A program made the position numbers and the translations under genes. Positions 1 through 7,928 of a stretch of 16,762 bases of DNA are shown piece after piece; position 1 is the first letter of the stretch, and every line of letters starts with the position of its first letter. Origin of the DNA: Betaproteobacteria bacterium UBA931 (GTDB lineage Bacteria; Pseudomonadota; Gammaproteobacteria; Burkholderiales; Casimicrobiaceae); the NCBI GenBank assembly GCA_002293615.1, contig DBDN01000027.1, forward strand, positions 21,358 to 38,119, read 5' to 3'. The notes under the pieces are model-generated. The model was not told the DNA's origin. It was given only the letters and a program-made list of their open reading frames with translations, and searched no databases.

Positions 1-330
1 AAGCCCCAAGGAGCGGTAAGGCAAAGTGCCGACTTCCGCCGTGCCGCCACAATTTTCGTTGCCGTCCGCGTCTGTATCGGGGCAAGGCAGGCGCGCATGC
101 GCCATGGCAAACCCGGTCAACGCCCAGTCCGATCGTTCCAATATCGAGTGTGTGACAACAGCCGCCTGCTGCCGCACTTGTGCCGCCATGAATCGCCAGG
201 TAAGCGTGGTCAACAAGCCCAGAATCAGAATAATGATCGCCAACTCAAGCAGAGAAAAGCCTAAGATACGATTTCTCATAGGCATTCCCTGAAAAAAGCG
301 TGCACAGGAAGCGCCAATATTTCGGCTCAT
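1..330 (-). CDS. Prepilin-like minor pilin, 3' part beyond window edge
   Basis: This is the N-terminal part (about 110 codons) of a type IV prepilin; the rest lies left of the window. A class III signal is visible: a short basic stretch ending in Gly, then FSLLELAIIILILGLL with Glu at mature position 5. It is followed by the motif RLPCPDTDADGNENC and then GTLPYRSLG, shared with the three other non-major prepilins here. The start at 330 forms an ATGA overlap with the stop of the upstream 489-aa prepilin gene and has AAGGG eight bases before it, giving a 24-residue leader. An alternative ATG at 279 has AGGGA six bases upstream and would give a more usual 7-residue leader. DTDADGNEN resembles a calcium-binding DxDxDG loop. 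The protein is probably a minor pilin incorporated at the pilus tip. The prepilin call is firm; its role and total length cannot be seen. Confidence 0.85.
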   Translation of the reverse strand, partial: MSRNIGASCARFFQGMPMRNRILGFSLLELAIIILILGLLTTLTWRFMAAQVRQQAAVVTHSILERSDWALTGFAMAHARLPCPDTDADGNENCGGTAEVGTLPYRSLGL

Positions 331-1796
331 GGCAGCAACCCTTTCGCGTCGAGAGTGATGGCACGCGCGGCGGTTGAATGCGCCAGCTCCAGCATTTTTC
401 GGGCAAACACCTCTGCTTCAATGCGCTTGGCCATGGCCGTCTCCAAGTCCATCATCAACTGATCCATGCCGCCGCCCCCTTGCACCATATCGACAATTTC
501 CAGAATAATGCCCGCCGCGGCAGCCACCGCATCGACAATGGAAGCCACCAATGCAATCACTCCCAGTGCGCCTTCGTCTGCGGTTACGATCGCCACAGCT
601 GTACCAATGGCAACAGAAGCCGTCGTAAACACAATATTGAGAATGGAAAGCGCCAATGAAGATTCGGCAGCCTCAATATTCATGAAAGCCGTATCCAGAA
701 CAAACGCGCGAAATTGCAGCAACGCCAAAGCAACCAGGTAATTATCGTAGGCAGCGCGCGCCGCATAGGCCGAGCCATTGGCACGCGACAGTGCGGTAGG
801 ACAAGAAAGCCGTTCGGATAATTCGGCAAAACCCGCCGCCAACACGGCATCGTCGTACAAATCTGTTGCCGCCTGTTGGGGCATGACAAAACTCGAACCG
901 GCGGTATTATCGTATCCGGCAGCATCCGCATCAAAAACACTCCCGTCGCCGTCGGCATCCAGCGCCCCCGGATGCGCGATGACATAAGCCACGGAAATGC
1001 CGCCTGCCCGCACACTATGTGTTGTCGGCGATGTCCCGATGTCGCGTAGCGCTACGCAAAAATCAAGTCCGTTAATATGCGCCGCTGTTTCCACCGAATC
1101 GAAAGCGCCGGTGTCGCGCGACAAAGCACTTTGAAGCTCCGGAATCGTATCCAGCTTGGACAAACTGCTAAGAGCAAGACGGCCAATAGCACTAAAATCA
1201 AACGAGCCCTCTTCAGCGGCGCCGGTATTGGGCGTCTCGTAAGAATCCGGCTGATCGATAGTGCTCTCGACCTCTGAAACCAGCGTTAACGGCCATTCCG
1301 GATTTCTCGAATTGTCAGGATGATAGGTTTCTATACTTTCTCGATAAGCCAAAGGCAGCATCGGAATGTGTCTTTGTGCGGCGACTGTCAGCGATTGGCT
1401 ACTGTCGTCGTTCTGATGTACGCCATAGCGCAGCCGTACCTGCGTATGTACCCCTAAAGTACGAAAAGGAAATTCGCCGTTTGTCGCCATACAACCCGTC
1501 CCGGCAACATAGGCTTCATTGCCGGAGGTATCGACTGCCGGGCACGGCAGGCGATGGTTTTGCATGATGAAGCCGATTACTGCCTCATCTGCGCTTGCCA
1601 GTTGAGTTTGTACCGGCTGGGTTTCACTCACACTGCGCAGTATGGGCACAAATTTCCACAGAGCAAACCCCAGTAAGCCAAGAATCGCCAATACCACGGC
1701 CATTTCCAGCAATGAAAAACCGAAGTGATGAACGCGCTTTCTTCCTTCAAAAAGCGCGGAAAAACCAAAAAATAAATATCGGCTCTTCTGTTTCAT
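327..1796 (-). CDS. Giant minor pilin with C-terminal hydrophobic module (489 aa)
   Basis: This prepilin has an unusually long 26-residue leader ending HHFG, then FSLLEMAVVLAILGLLG with Glu5. The mature protein (463 aa) is about three times the size of a typical pilin. Residues 82-115 carry RLPCP and the Cys102 loop; NGLDFC lies at 242-247, an EF-hand-like loop DADGDGSVFDAD at 280-291, and YDD at 314-316 with Cys332 sixteen residues later. The four Cys (85, 102, 247, 332) match those of the 828-aa neighbour. Residues about 379-440 form a long Ala/Val/Ile-rich hydrophobic stretch broken by a short acidic turn (ADEGA) and ending in GGGG, then a helical tail. Such a block is not expected in a pilin head. 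The start is an ATGA overlap with the upstream gene; AAGGG sits ten bases before it. It is likely a pilus-tip or adhesin subunit; the function of the hydrophobic part is unknown. Confidence 0.87.
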   Translation of the reverse strand: MKQKSRYLFFGFSALFEGRKRVHHFGFSLLEMAVVLAILGLLGFALWKFVPILRSVSETQPVQTQLASADEAVIGFIMQNHRLPCPAVDTSGNEAYVAGTGCMATNGEFPFRTLGVHTQVRLRYGVHQNDDSSQSLTVAAQRHIPMLPLAYRESIETYHPDNSRNPEWPLTLVSEVESTIDQPDSYETPNTGAAEEGSFDFSAIGRLALSSLSKLDTIPELQSALSRDTGAFDSVETAAHINGLDFCVALRDIGTSPTTHSVRAGGISVAYVIAHPGALDADGDGSVFDADAAGYDNTAGSSFVMPQQAATDLYDDAVLAAGFAELSERLSCPTALSRANGSAYAARAAYDNYLVALALLQFRAFVLDTAFMNIEAAESSLALSILNIVFTTASVAIGTAVAIVTADEGALGVIALVASIVDAVAAAAGIILEIVDMVQGGGGMDQLMMDLETAMAKRIEAEVFARKMLELAHSTAARAITLDAKGLLP

Positions 1797-4279
1797 TGCA
1801 GTACGGCCCTTTTATCAACACGGCGCAGGACTTCTTTCGCACGATCAACGCCCCACAGCAACACCGTATCCGAACCGGAAGCGCACGATGAGAAATCCAT
1901 GTTCTCTACGTCTGCAATATTTTTATCAAGCTCTTCAAGATTATCTACTGCCATCTGATAAGCTTCTTCCGCCCGCTGCCACTCAAGCCATACCGAGTAA
2001 TAATATGGTTCTTGGCAATAATTACCTCCTTGAAAAAAACACTCAAACCAATTGCCATTGACCAGACTAACCACATATCGTAATGTCGTAATCCAATATC
2101 TCAAGTCTCGACCTCTGAATACGCAATGCATGCCATACATTTCCTCGCAAAACACAGTGCCTGCCCCACTTTCCGGCGCCGTACAATTCGTCTGATCATC
2201 GTCGGTACTTGCATTATTCAAGGCATTTTCCGCATCTTCTACCGCCTGACGGGCGTTATTGGCGGCCGCAAGCAAAGACGGGATCTGCGCGTCTAATGTA
2301 TTCCATTCTGCAATTGCCTTGGCAAGATCCTCGGCATTCCGGTCCAACAGGCGTTGCCGGTAAGCCGCCACCTTGGCGTCAATGTTTTCAGCGCCACTGG
2401 CGGTCAATGCTTGCTCATATTGATTCACGATATCGTCAATACTGCTTGTGTCCTGCAATTCAGTAATCCTGTCGTTCAAGTCATCCTGTCTTTTTATCGC
2501 CTCATCATACGTTTGTTGTGCTGTTTCCTTGGCCTGATACAGCGTTAAATTCAGAAAGGGTGCGTAGCGAATACGAATACTGCGGTTACCATTCGCGATA
2601 CTGTCAAAACAATAAAAACGATCATCGTAGGTTGTCTCCGTACAAATCACGGGAGGATTGCTGCCGTTCAGCATCACGGTGGGCGTATTGTTCAACAATC
2701 CGCCATGGCAATCATTGATCGCTCCCGTCAATGCATCATATTCGATCTTGGCGGCATCTCTTTTATCCTTGGCTTCGTCTCTTTTCTCAACAAGTTCATC
2801 TCTTTGCCCGTTTAGATTTTCCAACATCTCATCTTTATCCACCGCGCTTCCTGCCGTATCGCAAAAGTCGGAAATTCCGCTGGTATCACCACCCAAAGCA
2901 GCCACCACATTACCCGCATGCACGGCCGCAGCAATTAACGCTACCATGGCGCCAATGGATAAACCCACCGCCACGCCTGACAGCACAATCCCGGCTGCGT
3001 AAGCTACAGACGCAACCCAGGCGCCAACGTGCAACCCCAGACTGGCCACAATAGCGGCAATCGCTTTGGCTAACGCAACCGTATTGGAAACCAACCCAAC
3101 AACAGCCGTGGCAATACCAATACCTGTCAGAACCGCTTGCTGTGTTGCAGCGCTCACCGCGGATTCCGCGTTCTCAACCACCAGGTTGCGCAACGCTTCC
3201 ACTTCCGCCGCGGCATCCGCCATCATCGCCACCGTATTCACGGAAGAAACCGTCGCCGCAGCAATACCTCGACGCGTATAACTGACATCCAGTTGATCCG
3301 GCATTGTAATATCGACAATCTCCGTATCCGTTTCACTGCCAATATCATTTCTATAATCGTCGAGATTTTCAAAAGAGCCGCTGGCAATTAGCGCGTCATA
3401 CTCTTCCATCATGTCGTAATGCGCCGGTTGGCAACCCATCGCCGTCATCAACGACGGCAGATCGCGAACAAAAACATAATCGTCGTAGTTATAACTGTGC
3501 TCCCGGTCCGGCGGCTCCATCTGCGCGGTTTCCCCGGCATTGGCACCGTCAAAACGATTGTTGTTCCCCGAAGCATCGCCAAGCCCCGGTACGGCAACGC
3601 CATAGGCAACATTAATAACGGCGCCCCCGCGCAAATAATGCGCATAAGCCGTGTCGACCCCGTCAAGTACCGAGCTGTAAGCAAGCCGCATGGTCTCGCA
3701 CATATCCAAACCGTTACGAGCGTCAATATCTTCGCGTCCGCTATAACGGCCATGATGCGTGCCTTTATCTTCAATATCGGTATGATCATTATCAGCAGTT
3801 TCGTCCCAATGAACCGGCGCATAGGCGTTATACGGCAATGGTAACGGCAACGATGGAACCATCTCATTCGCCGCAAGATCGCGATGCGTATAAGCAATGC
3901 TATCTACTACGGTTGTTGCGTTGCGATATACCATATACCTCATCGGCAACACACCGGGCTCGTACATGGTGGTATCCAGATTCAGCGCTTTGGCAGGTAG
4001 CCAACCTTTAGCAAGCGTACAGTTTTCGTCGCCTGTGGGAGTTGCTGCCGGGCAAGGCAACCGATGGTGAATCGAAGCAAAACCAATAATCGACTGATCC
4101 GCCCAATGCAACGCCTCTTTCTGACCGCTGGCGACATCACTCGGAATCTGCGCACGGAAATATGCGACTCCCGCTATCAACGCGCCGCCCAACAGCAGCA
4201 GCAACAATGCAATGGTCAATAAACTGACGCCTTTTTGCCGCCTATTGCCGTTCATGAGGTTTTGCCTGCCGATAAACAT
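1793..4279 (-). CDS. Very large GspK-like minor pilin with hydrophobic block and coiled coils (828 aa)
   Basis: The N-terminus is prepilin-like: basic leader ending RRQKG17, then VSLLTIALLLLLLGG. Mature position 5 is Thr instead of Glu, as in GspK-type tip pseudopilins, which also lack Glu5 and are large. RLPCP (73-77), NGLDMC (189-194) and YDD (265-267) with Cys283 define a pilin head shared with the 489-aa neighbour. Residues about 382-463 are a long Gly/Ala/Val-rich hydrophobic block. Predicted coiled coils follow (about 482-520, 580-612, 640-690, 765-795), interleaved with ten further Cys, the last at 799. The start at 4279 is supported by GAGGAG six bases upstream, overlapping the stop of the GspF-like gene. 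It is probably exported through the pilus machinery to the tip. The architecture suggests an adhesin or a membrane-active effector, but no known domain is recognised in the C-terminal 550 residues. Confidence 0.85.
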   Translation of the reverse strand: MFIGRQNLMNGNRRQKGVSLLTIALLLLLLGGALIAGVAYFRAQIPSDVASGQKEALHWADQSIIGFASIHHRLPCPAATPTGDENCTLAKGWLPAKALNLDTTMYEPGVLPMRYMVYRNATTVVDSIAYTHRDLAANEMVPSLPLPLPYNAYAPVHWDETADNDHTDIEDKGTHHGRYSGREDIDARNGLDMCETMRLAYSSVLDGVDTAYAHYLRGGAVINVAYGVAVPGLGDASGNNNRFDGANAGETAQMEPPDREHSYNYDDYVFVRDLPSLMTAMGCQPAHYDMMEEYDALIASGSFENLDDYRNDIGSETDTEIVDITMPDQLDVSYTRRGIAAATVSSVNTVAMMADAAAEVEALRNLVVENAESAVSAATQQAVLTGIGIATAVVGLVSNTVALAKAIAAIVASLGLHVGAWVASVAYAAGIVLSGVAVGLSIGAMVALIAAAVHAGNVVAALGGDTSGISDFCDTAGSAVDKDEMLENLNGQRDELVEKRDEAKDKRDAAKIEYDALTGAINDCHGGLLNNTPTVMLNGSNPPVICTETTYDDRFYCFDSIANGNRSIRIRYAPFLNLTLYQAKETAQQTYDEAIKRQDDLNDRITELQDTSSIDDIVNQYEQALTASGAENIDAKVAAYRQRLLDRNAEDLAKAIAEWNTLDAQIPSLLAAANNARQAVEDAENALNNASTDDDQTNCTAPESGAGTVFCEEMYGMHCVFRGRDLRYWITTLRYVVSLVNGNWFECFFQGGNYCQEPYYYSVWLEWQRAEEAYQMAVDNLEELDKNIADVENMDFSSCASGSDTVLLWGVDRAKEVLRRVDKRAVLQ

Positions 4280-4288
4280 GAAAACTCC

Positions 4289-5551
4289 TCAGCCCCCGGG
4301 TATGACCATGGATTGTCGAATCAGATCGTACACCGGCAACAGCAGAACAACGACGATAAAAATAAACAGCACACCGGCCAAAAGAATCACCGCCGGTTTG
4401 ATAATTTCAGAAAGCGTCGCGATCAAGTGATCAAGACGTTGTCGATATTCCGCCGCCAGATACTCCAGTTGCTCATCCAACGTTCCTGTATCTTCACCCA
4501 CCGCGATCATCCGCAACGCCAATGGCGGAAAACGTTCGGTCATACGCATCGCGACATTTAAACGCTCGCCGCGCTCAATCACGCCGCGAATATCACCAAG
4601 ACTTTCCTTGTAATATTCATTTTTGGTGGCGCGCTCAAGGATTTTCAGGCTTTGCACCATATCAAGTCCGGCGCGAATCAGCAGCGCCAAATGTTCTGTT
4701 AAAAACGCCATCCCGGAAGTACGCAATAAAATACCGCTGATCGGCAGTCGGTGGCCAATGCTGTAAAGCTGAGTGCGCGCGCTTTTGCTGTACCGGAAAA
4801 TAAACCATGGTATGGCAATGACCGTCAGCAATATCACGATACTCAACACAAAATTTTCCGATAACCATTCCGAAAATCGGATAACCGCCATCGTCAGCGG
4901 CGGCATCTTTGCGTGCAACTGCTTGAAAAGCTCCGAAAGATTGGGAATAACGTAGTAAAGCCAGAAAGCCGCCGCGCCGATAATTGCGGCAAAGACAAAT
5001 ATCGGATAGATCAGTGCCCGCCTGACATTTTGTCCCATCGACGTAATGCGTTCAAGATGAAGGGAGGCTTCCATGAACATCTTGTCCAATGTACCGCTTT
5101 CATTGCCGATATCGGCAAGATTGCACACTATTTCCGGAAAAATATCTGAATGTCGCGCAAACGCCTGGCTGACTGTGGCGCCCCCCTCCAACTCTTCGTA
5201 CAGCAACGTTGCGGCCGATGCCGTTCCAAGCGATGTGCCAAAACGAACTTCAGCCGCAATCGTTCGCAGGCCTTCGATAATCGGAATGCCGCTGCGCAGC
5301 ATCAAAGACAAATCGCGCAAAAGGCCGCTTAAGTCTTCCGTGGTAACCGTCGGTGAAAACAGGTTTCCGAAAAATCGGAGAATGCTGTTGAGCCAGTTTG
5401 GGAAACGATAAAGCGACAACACTACGGCAGTGTGCCTTCGCTCCAGCCAAAGCTGTACCGAAAAATCCCGTTCCACCATGAATTGGGATAGGCCGGATTT
5501 GGTTTTTCCGTCCGCAAGCAACAACCGATAATAATAAAGCTGCGCGCTCAC
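4289..5551 (-). CDS. mshG: Inner-membrane platform protein, GspF/PilC/MshG family
   Basis: This 420-aa polytopic protein is the inner-membrane platform on which the assembly ATPase acts to extrude pilins. Two homologous GspF domains are visible (about residues 70-200 and 275-405), each with the repeated pattern of Leu-rich helices, SGIPIIEGL / RAGLDMVQSL and GNESGTLDKMF / GEDTGTLDEQL. Three membrane helices lie near 181-202, 234-252 and 385-406, the family's usual topology. Length is normal for the family. The start is a GTG whose GTGA overlaps the stop of the ATPase gene, implying translational coupling of the ATPase and its platform partner. The family assignment is very secure; the choice of MshG over PilC rests on gene order. 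Confidence 0.95.
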   Translation of the reverse strand: MSAQLYYYRLLLADGKTKSGLSQFMVERDFSVQLWLERRHTAVVLSLYRFPNWLNSILRFFGNLFSPTVTTEDLSGLLRDLSLMLRSGIPIIEGLRTIAAEVRFGTSLGTASAATLLYEELEGGATVSQAFARHSDIFPEIVCNLADIGNESGTLDKMFMEASLHLERITSMGQNVRRALIYPIFVFAAIIGAAAFWLYYVIPNLSELFKQLHAKMPPLTMAVIRFSEWLSENFVLSIVILLTVIAIPWFIFRYSKSARTQLYSIGHRLPISGILLRTSGMAFLTEHLALLIRAGLDMVQSLKILERATKNEYYKESLGDIRGVIERGERLNVAMRMTERFPPLALRMIAVGEDTGTLDEQLEYLAAEYRQRLDHLIATLSEIIKPAVILLAGVLFIFIVVVLLLPVYDLIRQSMVIPGG

Positions 5552-7254
5552 CCGGCTACTCCTTCACCGACGACGCGCCTGATTTCGTCGAGCGTCGTTT
5601 GTCCATGGCAAACACGCCATTTCGCTTGTTCAAGCAATGTAGTAAACCCATTGCTCATCGCTTTGCCGCGCAGGATTTCCCGCCCGACATTATCCGCAAT
5701 GCCGTTGGCCAGCGACTGATCGATTTCAAGAATTTCGTACACCGGCAATCGGCCAAGATAACCGCTAAAGCCGCACGCATCGCAACCCGTGCCACGCAGC
5801 GATTTTATGTCGCTGCCGCCCAGCCATGTTTTTTCATCATCCGTCAAAACATCTTCCACACTGCAATGCGGACAATTGCGACGCACCAAGCGTTGACTGA
5901 TAACGGCGATCAGGTTGTCGGCGATCATCTGTGCATCAAGACCGAACGGCCTCAAGCGCGGAACAACGCCAAAAGCGCTGGAAACGTGCAACGTTGACAA
6001 TACCAAGTGCCCGGTCGCTGCCGCTTCGACAGCTGCAAACGCCGTTTCCTTATCACGAATTTCGCCGATCAGAATCACATCGGGGTCGTGGCGAAGGAAA
6101 AAACGAAGCGCGTTGTCAAAATCGTATCCGGCACGACGGTTGACTTCCGTTTGCACCGCGCCAGGCACCCGATATTCAATGGGATCTTCAACGGTCAGCA
6201 CATTGCTTTCGACCAACGACTGGATTTGCAACGCGGCATGCATGGTCGTACTTTTCCCCGAACCGGTCGGCCCGGTAATCAGAATCATGCCCGACGGTTT
6301 GGCAAAAATACGCTCAAGCATTGCAACATCATTTTTCAGAAAGCCCAATTGCTCCAAACCGGACAGTTCGCTGCGCTCGGGCAACAGGCGCAAAACGACA
6401 TGTTCACCGAATTCGCTGCACAGCACCGAAACACGGACAGCAAACGGCCGGTCAAGAACTGTCGTGTGAAAGCTGCCGTCTTGAGGGCGCCGCTGCTCGG
6501 AAATATCCATTTCCGCCATGAGTTTTATGTAAATGATCAGCCGTACCAGCGAAAAAGGAAGCGCCATAATCGGGCGTAAAACACCGTCAATGCGGAAGAA
6601 CAAATGCAGGCTGGACGCTGACGGCGATAAATGAATATCCGTCGCTCTTTCGTGCACAGCTTTATGCAATAGATAATCAAGAAAATTTTCCGGGCTGTAT
6701 GCATGGTCAACATCGTCCGCTAGCCGACGTACCTCCAAATCCAGCAGCGACTCAATAGAATGCTGGGCAAAATAAAAAACTTCACGAATGTATTGCGAAA
6801 CTCTGGTGAACTCTCCCTGCAAAAAACGACATGCCAACCCCGTTCGATGCATTATCATTTCGGCAACATGGGTTTCATCGCTATCGCCAAGCAAGATTTC
6901 CAGTTCATTGTCAATCCGCCGGATTGGTAAAAACCCATTCAAAAGGCAAAGCTCCCGATTAACGTGTTTGAACGTATCCGGATCCGGATCAGGGAACTCT
7001 TCGCGAGTAAGAAATGGAATGTTTTTTTCAGCGGCCAACTCTTTGGCAACATGGTATTCCTGGACCAGTCCATGCTTTACAAGCAGCGTACCAAACCGCA
7101 GTTTTTCCACACTTTGTTTTTGCAATGCATATTGGAATTGCCGTGGCGTCAACAAGCCGCGATCCAGCAAACGCTCGCCAAGACGAACCGAGGCGCCGGA
7201 TGCTTGATTGATTAAATGATCGGTAAAAACTTTATCGTTCATCGTTGTCTTCAT
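5548..7254 (-). CDS. mshE: Type IV pilus assembly ATPase with MshEN domain (MshE/PilB/GspE family)
   Basis: This 568-aa secretion ATPase powers pilus polymerisation at the cytoplasmic face. Residues 24-82 hold two tandem MshEN-type motifs (RLGERLLDRGLLTPRQF... and RFGTLLVKHGLVQEY...), the c-di-GMP-binding module known from MshE. The catalytic core shows Walker A GPTGSGKST (328-336), the Asp box TVEDPIEY (354-361), Walker B DPDVILIGEIRD (390-401) and the His box HLVLSTLH (416-423). A tetracysteine zinc site is formed by CPHC (461-464) and CDAC (491-494). These features fit an assembly rather than a retraction ATPase. The start is uncertain: ATG 7254, or ATG 7242 with GAAGA nearby. It lies 41 bases after the TPR gene and overlaps the platform gene. 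If c-di-GMP binding is real, pilus assembly is controlled by that second messenger. Confidence 0.96.
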   Translation of the reverse strand: MKTTMNDKVFTDHLINQASGASVRLGERLLDRGLLTPRQFQYALQKQSVEKLRFGTLLVKHGLVQEYHVAKELAAEKNIPFLTREEFPDPDPDTFKHVNRELCLLNGFLPIRRIDNELEILLGDSDETHVAEMIMHRTGLACRFLQGEFTRVSQYIREVFYFAQHSIESLLDLEVRRLADDVDHAYSPENFLDYLLHKAVHERATDIHLSPSASSLHLFFRIDGVLRPIMALPFSLVRLIIYIKLMAEMDISEQRRPQDGSFHTTVLDRPFAVRVSVLCSEFGEHVVLRLLPERSELSGLEQLGFLKNDVAMLERIFAKPSGMILITGPTGSGKSTTMHAALQIQSLVESNVLTVEDPIEYRVPGAVQTEVNRRAGYDFDNALRFFLRHDPDVILIGEIRDKETAFAAVEAAATGHLVLSTLHVSSAFGVVPRLRPFGLDAQMIADNLIAVISQRLVRRNCPHCSVEDVLTDDEKTWLGGSDIKSLRGTGCDACGFSGYLGRLPVYEILEIDQSLANGIADNVGREILRGKAMSNGFTTLLEQAKWRVCHGQTTLDEIRRVVGEGVAG

Positions 7255-7295
7255 TTATTTGCTGCTGTCCATGAACAAAAGACCGCTCGCAACCG

Positions 7296-7928
7296 TTATT
7301 GTTGCCGGCGCACCAACCCGAAAGCCTGCCGTACTGTATTAAGCTGCTCGGAATCGGGCGTATGATTGGCAAGGCTGTTGAGAATTTTCTTTGCTTCGTC
7401 AACACGTCCCGCACGCGCCTCAAGAATAGCCAAATTGATGCCTGCGTTCTCATCGTTGGCTACACGATCCAAAAGCTGGCGATACCATTGCCGCGCTTCA
7501 TCTTCCTGGCCAGCCGACAACGCATACCAAGCCTTCATCCGCAACAACGTCAAACTCTGTGATGGAAGAAGTTGTGTCATGACTTTAATCTGTGCTTCCG
7601 CATCGACAAGATTGTTGTTGCGTATTGCCTCATTGCATCGATATACAAGATTCATCACGACCACTTCATGATCTGTCACCGGGCGAACTGTTGAATCATC
7701 TTTTACCGATAGCACCTCTTTTGACAGCAGCCCACTATCCCCCATGTTGATGCTGATCGGCTTCGGCGCACCTGTCGTTTCCGGCACAGTCACTGCCACA
7801 TCAGAATTTTTTTCCGCCGACGCCGTCATTGCCGTCCTCTCTTCCGCGGCATTGGCAACACTCAAGGAAAATAATCCCACGATAAAAAACAATATGATGT
7901 TTGATGTTTTGTTTTTGTTATGACTCAT
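7296..7928 (-). CDS. Periplasmic TPR protein, MshN-like position
   Basis: This 210-aa protein has an N-terminal signal sequence: basic start, hydrophobic IILFFIVGLFSLS, then VANA|A near residue 27. After a low-complexity linker it carries about three TPR-like helical pairs (residues about 92-190, with AEAQIKVMTQLLP, ALSAGQEDEARQWYRQLL and AGRVDEAKKILNSL). TPR proteins in this position (MshN, or PilF/PilW pilotins in other systems) stabilise the secretin or link it to the inner-membrane complex. The start overlaps the secretin stop as ATGA, which favours a direct partnership with the secretin. No lipobox is seen, so it differs from lipoprotein pilotins. The TPR call is good; the MshN assignment rests on order between secretin and ATPase. 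Confidence 0.82.
   Translation of the reverse strand: MSHNKNKTSNIILFFIVGLFSLSVANAAEERTAMTASAEKNSDVAVTVPETTGAPKPISINMGDSGLLSKEVLSVKDDSTVRPVTDHEVVVMNLVYRCNEAIRNNNLVDAEAQIKVMTQLLPSQSLTLLRMKAWYALSAGQEDEARQWYRQLLDRVANDENAGINLAILEARAGRVDEAKKILNSLANHTPDSEQLNTVRQAFGLVRRQQ

Noticed and set aside
26..292. Plus-strand 88-codon ORF
   Set aside because: It is antisense to the partial prepilin, whose signal and RLPCP motif are clear on the minus strand.
3419..3897. 141-codon plus-strand and 149-codon minus-strand ORFs
   Set aside because: Both overlap the pilin head of the 828-aa gene, whose frame carries motifs shared with its neighbours.
5915..6579. Long plus-strand ORFs (184 and 190 codons)
   Set aside because: They lie opposite the catalytic core of the assembly ATPase, where the minus-strand motifs are unmistakable; no recognisable domains in the plus frames.
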